DNA of 43,349 nucleotides from an uncultured Bacteroidales bacterium. Its GTDB lineage: Bacteria; Bacteroidota; Bacteroidia; Bacteroidales; Paludibacteraceae. The position numbers and the translations under genes were made by a program. Under the pieces are notes generated by a model. That model saw only the letters and a program-made list of their open reading frames with translations. It searched no databases and was not told where the DNA came from. Location: the NCBI GenBank assembly GCA_937901225.1, contig CALCGX010000148.1, forward strand, positions 1 to 43,349. The letters are read 5' to 3'. Shown here in pieces: positions 43,033-43,349 of this stretch (position 1 is its first letter; each line of letters begins with the position of its first letter).

Positions 43033-43349
43033 ATGAATAATCTTATTCAAGCAATAACTGACTACACGACCGCTCTGGAGCAGAAACTATCTGCTCTGGA
43101 GGCGCGTGTGGCGCAACTCGAAGAAGCCAACGAGGCGATGAGGCATGAAGGCGATGAGGCAAGAACTATGATTGCTACGCTGCAAGCAGAAGTGGCTGCC
43201 CTTTCGGCTACAGGCGTAGCAGTAGCACCAGCGGAAGAGCCAGAAGTGGAAATCGAACTCATCGTAGAAGATCCACAAGAGCAAGAAACTCCAGAAGAGG
43301 TGGTAGAAGAGCCACAAGAAGAATCTGCTGAAGAGTCACAAGAGGAGCC
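43033..43349 (+). CDS. Glu-rich coiled-coil protein, N-terminal part (cut by window edge)
   Basis: ATG at 43033 opens a frame of at least 105 codons without a stop. Residues 1-60 form a likely coiled coil (LEQKLSALEARVAQLEEANE); from residue 67 the sequence is made of Pro/Glu/Val repeats (EEPEVEIE, PEEVVEEPQEE). Function unknown; the end lies outside. It follows the transporter by 74 bases and may be cotranscribed. Confidence 0.7.
   Translation, partial: MNNLIQAITDYTTALEQKLSALEARVAQLEEANEAMRHEGDEARTMIATLQAEVAALSATGVAVAPAEEPEVEIELIVEDPQEQETPEEVVEEPQEESAEESQEE

Overview
The window looks like a Bacteroidales chromosome segment. Nine promoters fit the Bacteroidetes pattern (TTG, 20 bases, TAnnTTTG or a one-base variant), few genes have Shine-Dalgarno sites, and several families are typical of the order: a DUF3244-like secreted protein, a TPR plus helix-turn-helix membrane regulator, class III fructose bisphosphatase, and an ABC/ACP/MBOAT polysaccharide locus. 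All genes up to about 37.8 kb are on the minus strand; after the tRNA-Glu/hemW divergent promoters everything is on the plus strand.

Region 1 (1-10.3 kb) is an AT-rich accessory island. It starts with the GC-rich 5' part of a RAYT/IS200-like transposase, cut by the window edge. It then holds a HEPN-like gene, a SIR2-like NADase gene with a coiled-coil membrane partner, an AAA ATPase of the DUF234 type, a cassette of two Thoeris ThsB-like TIR proteins around a deoxyribosyltransferase-like/TPR protein with no ThsA, a HEPN RNase-like gene and a GIY-YIG nuclease. Region 2 (10.3-12.9 kb) has two strongly folding non-coding elements, an octamer repeat array, a small secreted protein and its likely regulator.

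Region 3 (12.9-35.5 kb) is a surface-polysaccharide locus read leftwards from a promoter at 35.5 kb to a clear terminator at 12.88 kb. Its right part encodes a Wzt-type ABC ATPase and three enzymes for a 2-deoxy (probably amino-deoxy) sugar. Its left part encodes two ATP-grasp ligases, a DegT-like protein, an RraA-like protein, an SDR epimerase, a hexapeptide acyltransferase, an ACP, an SDR reductase, a FabH-like synthase, one glycosyltransferase and an MBOAT/SGNH O-acylation pair. These could make and attach an unusual acyl or amide decoration. A defence block (Schlafen/AlbA_2-type regulator, TIR, HNH, putAbiC) splits the locus at 24.9-29.4 kb and is bordered by a MITE-like palindrome and tandem structured repeats.

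Region 4 (35.6 kb to the end) is GC-richer housekeeping DNA: fructose-1,6-bisphosphatase, tRNA-Glu(CTC), hemW, a class A penicillin-binding protein, a POT peptide transporter and the start of a Glu-rich coiled-coil protein.

The best candidates for undescribed biology are the TIR/TIR/deoxyribosyltransferase-TPR cassette, the TIR-HNH-putAbiC operon, the SIR2/coiled-coil membrane pair, and the folded non-coding elements and phased octamer arrays. All functional statements are inferred from reading the sequence; no database search was run.
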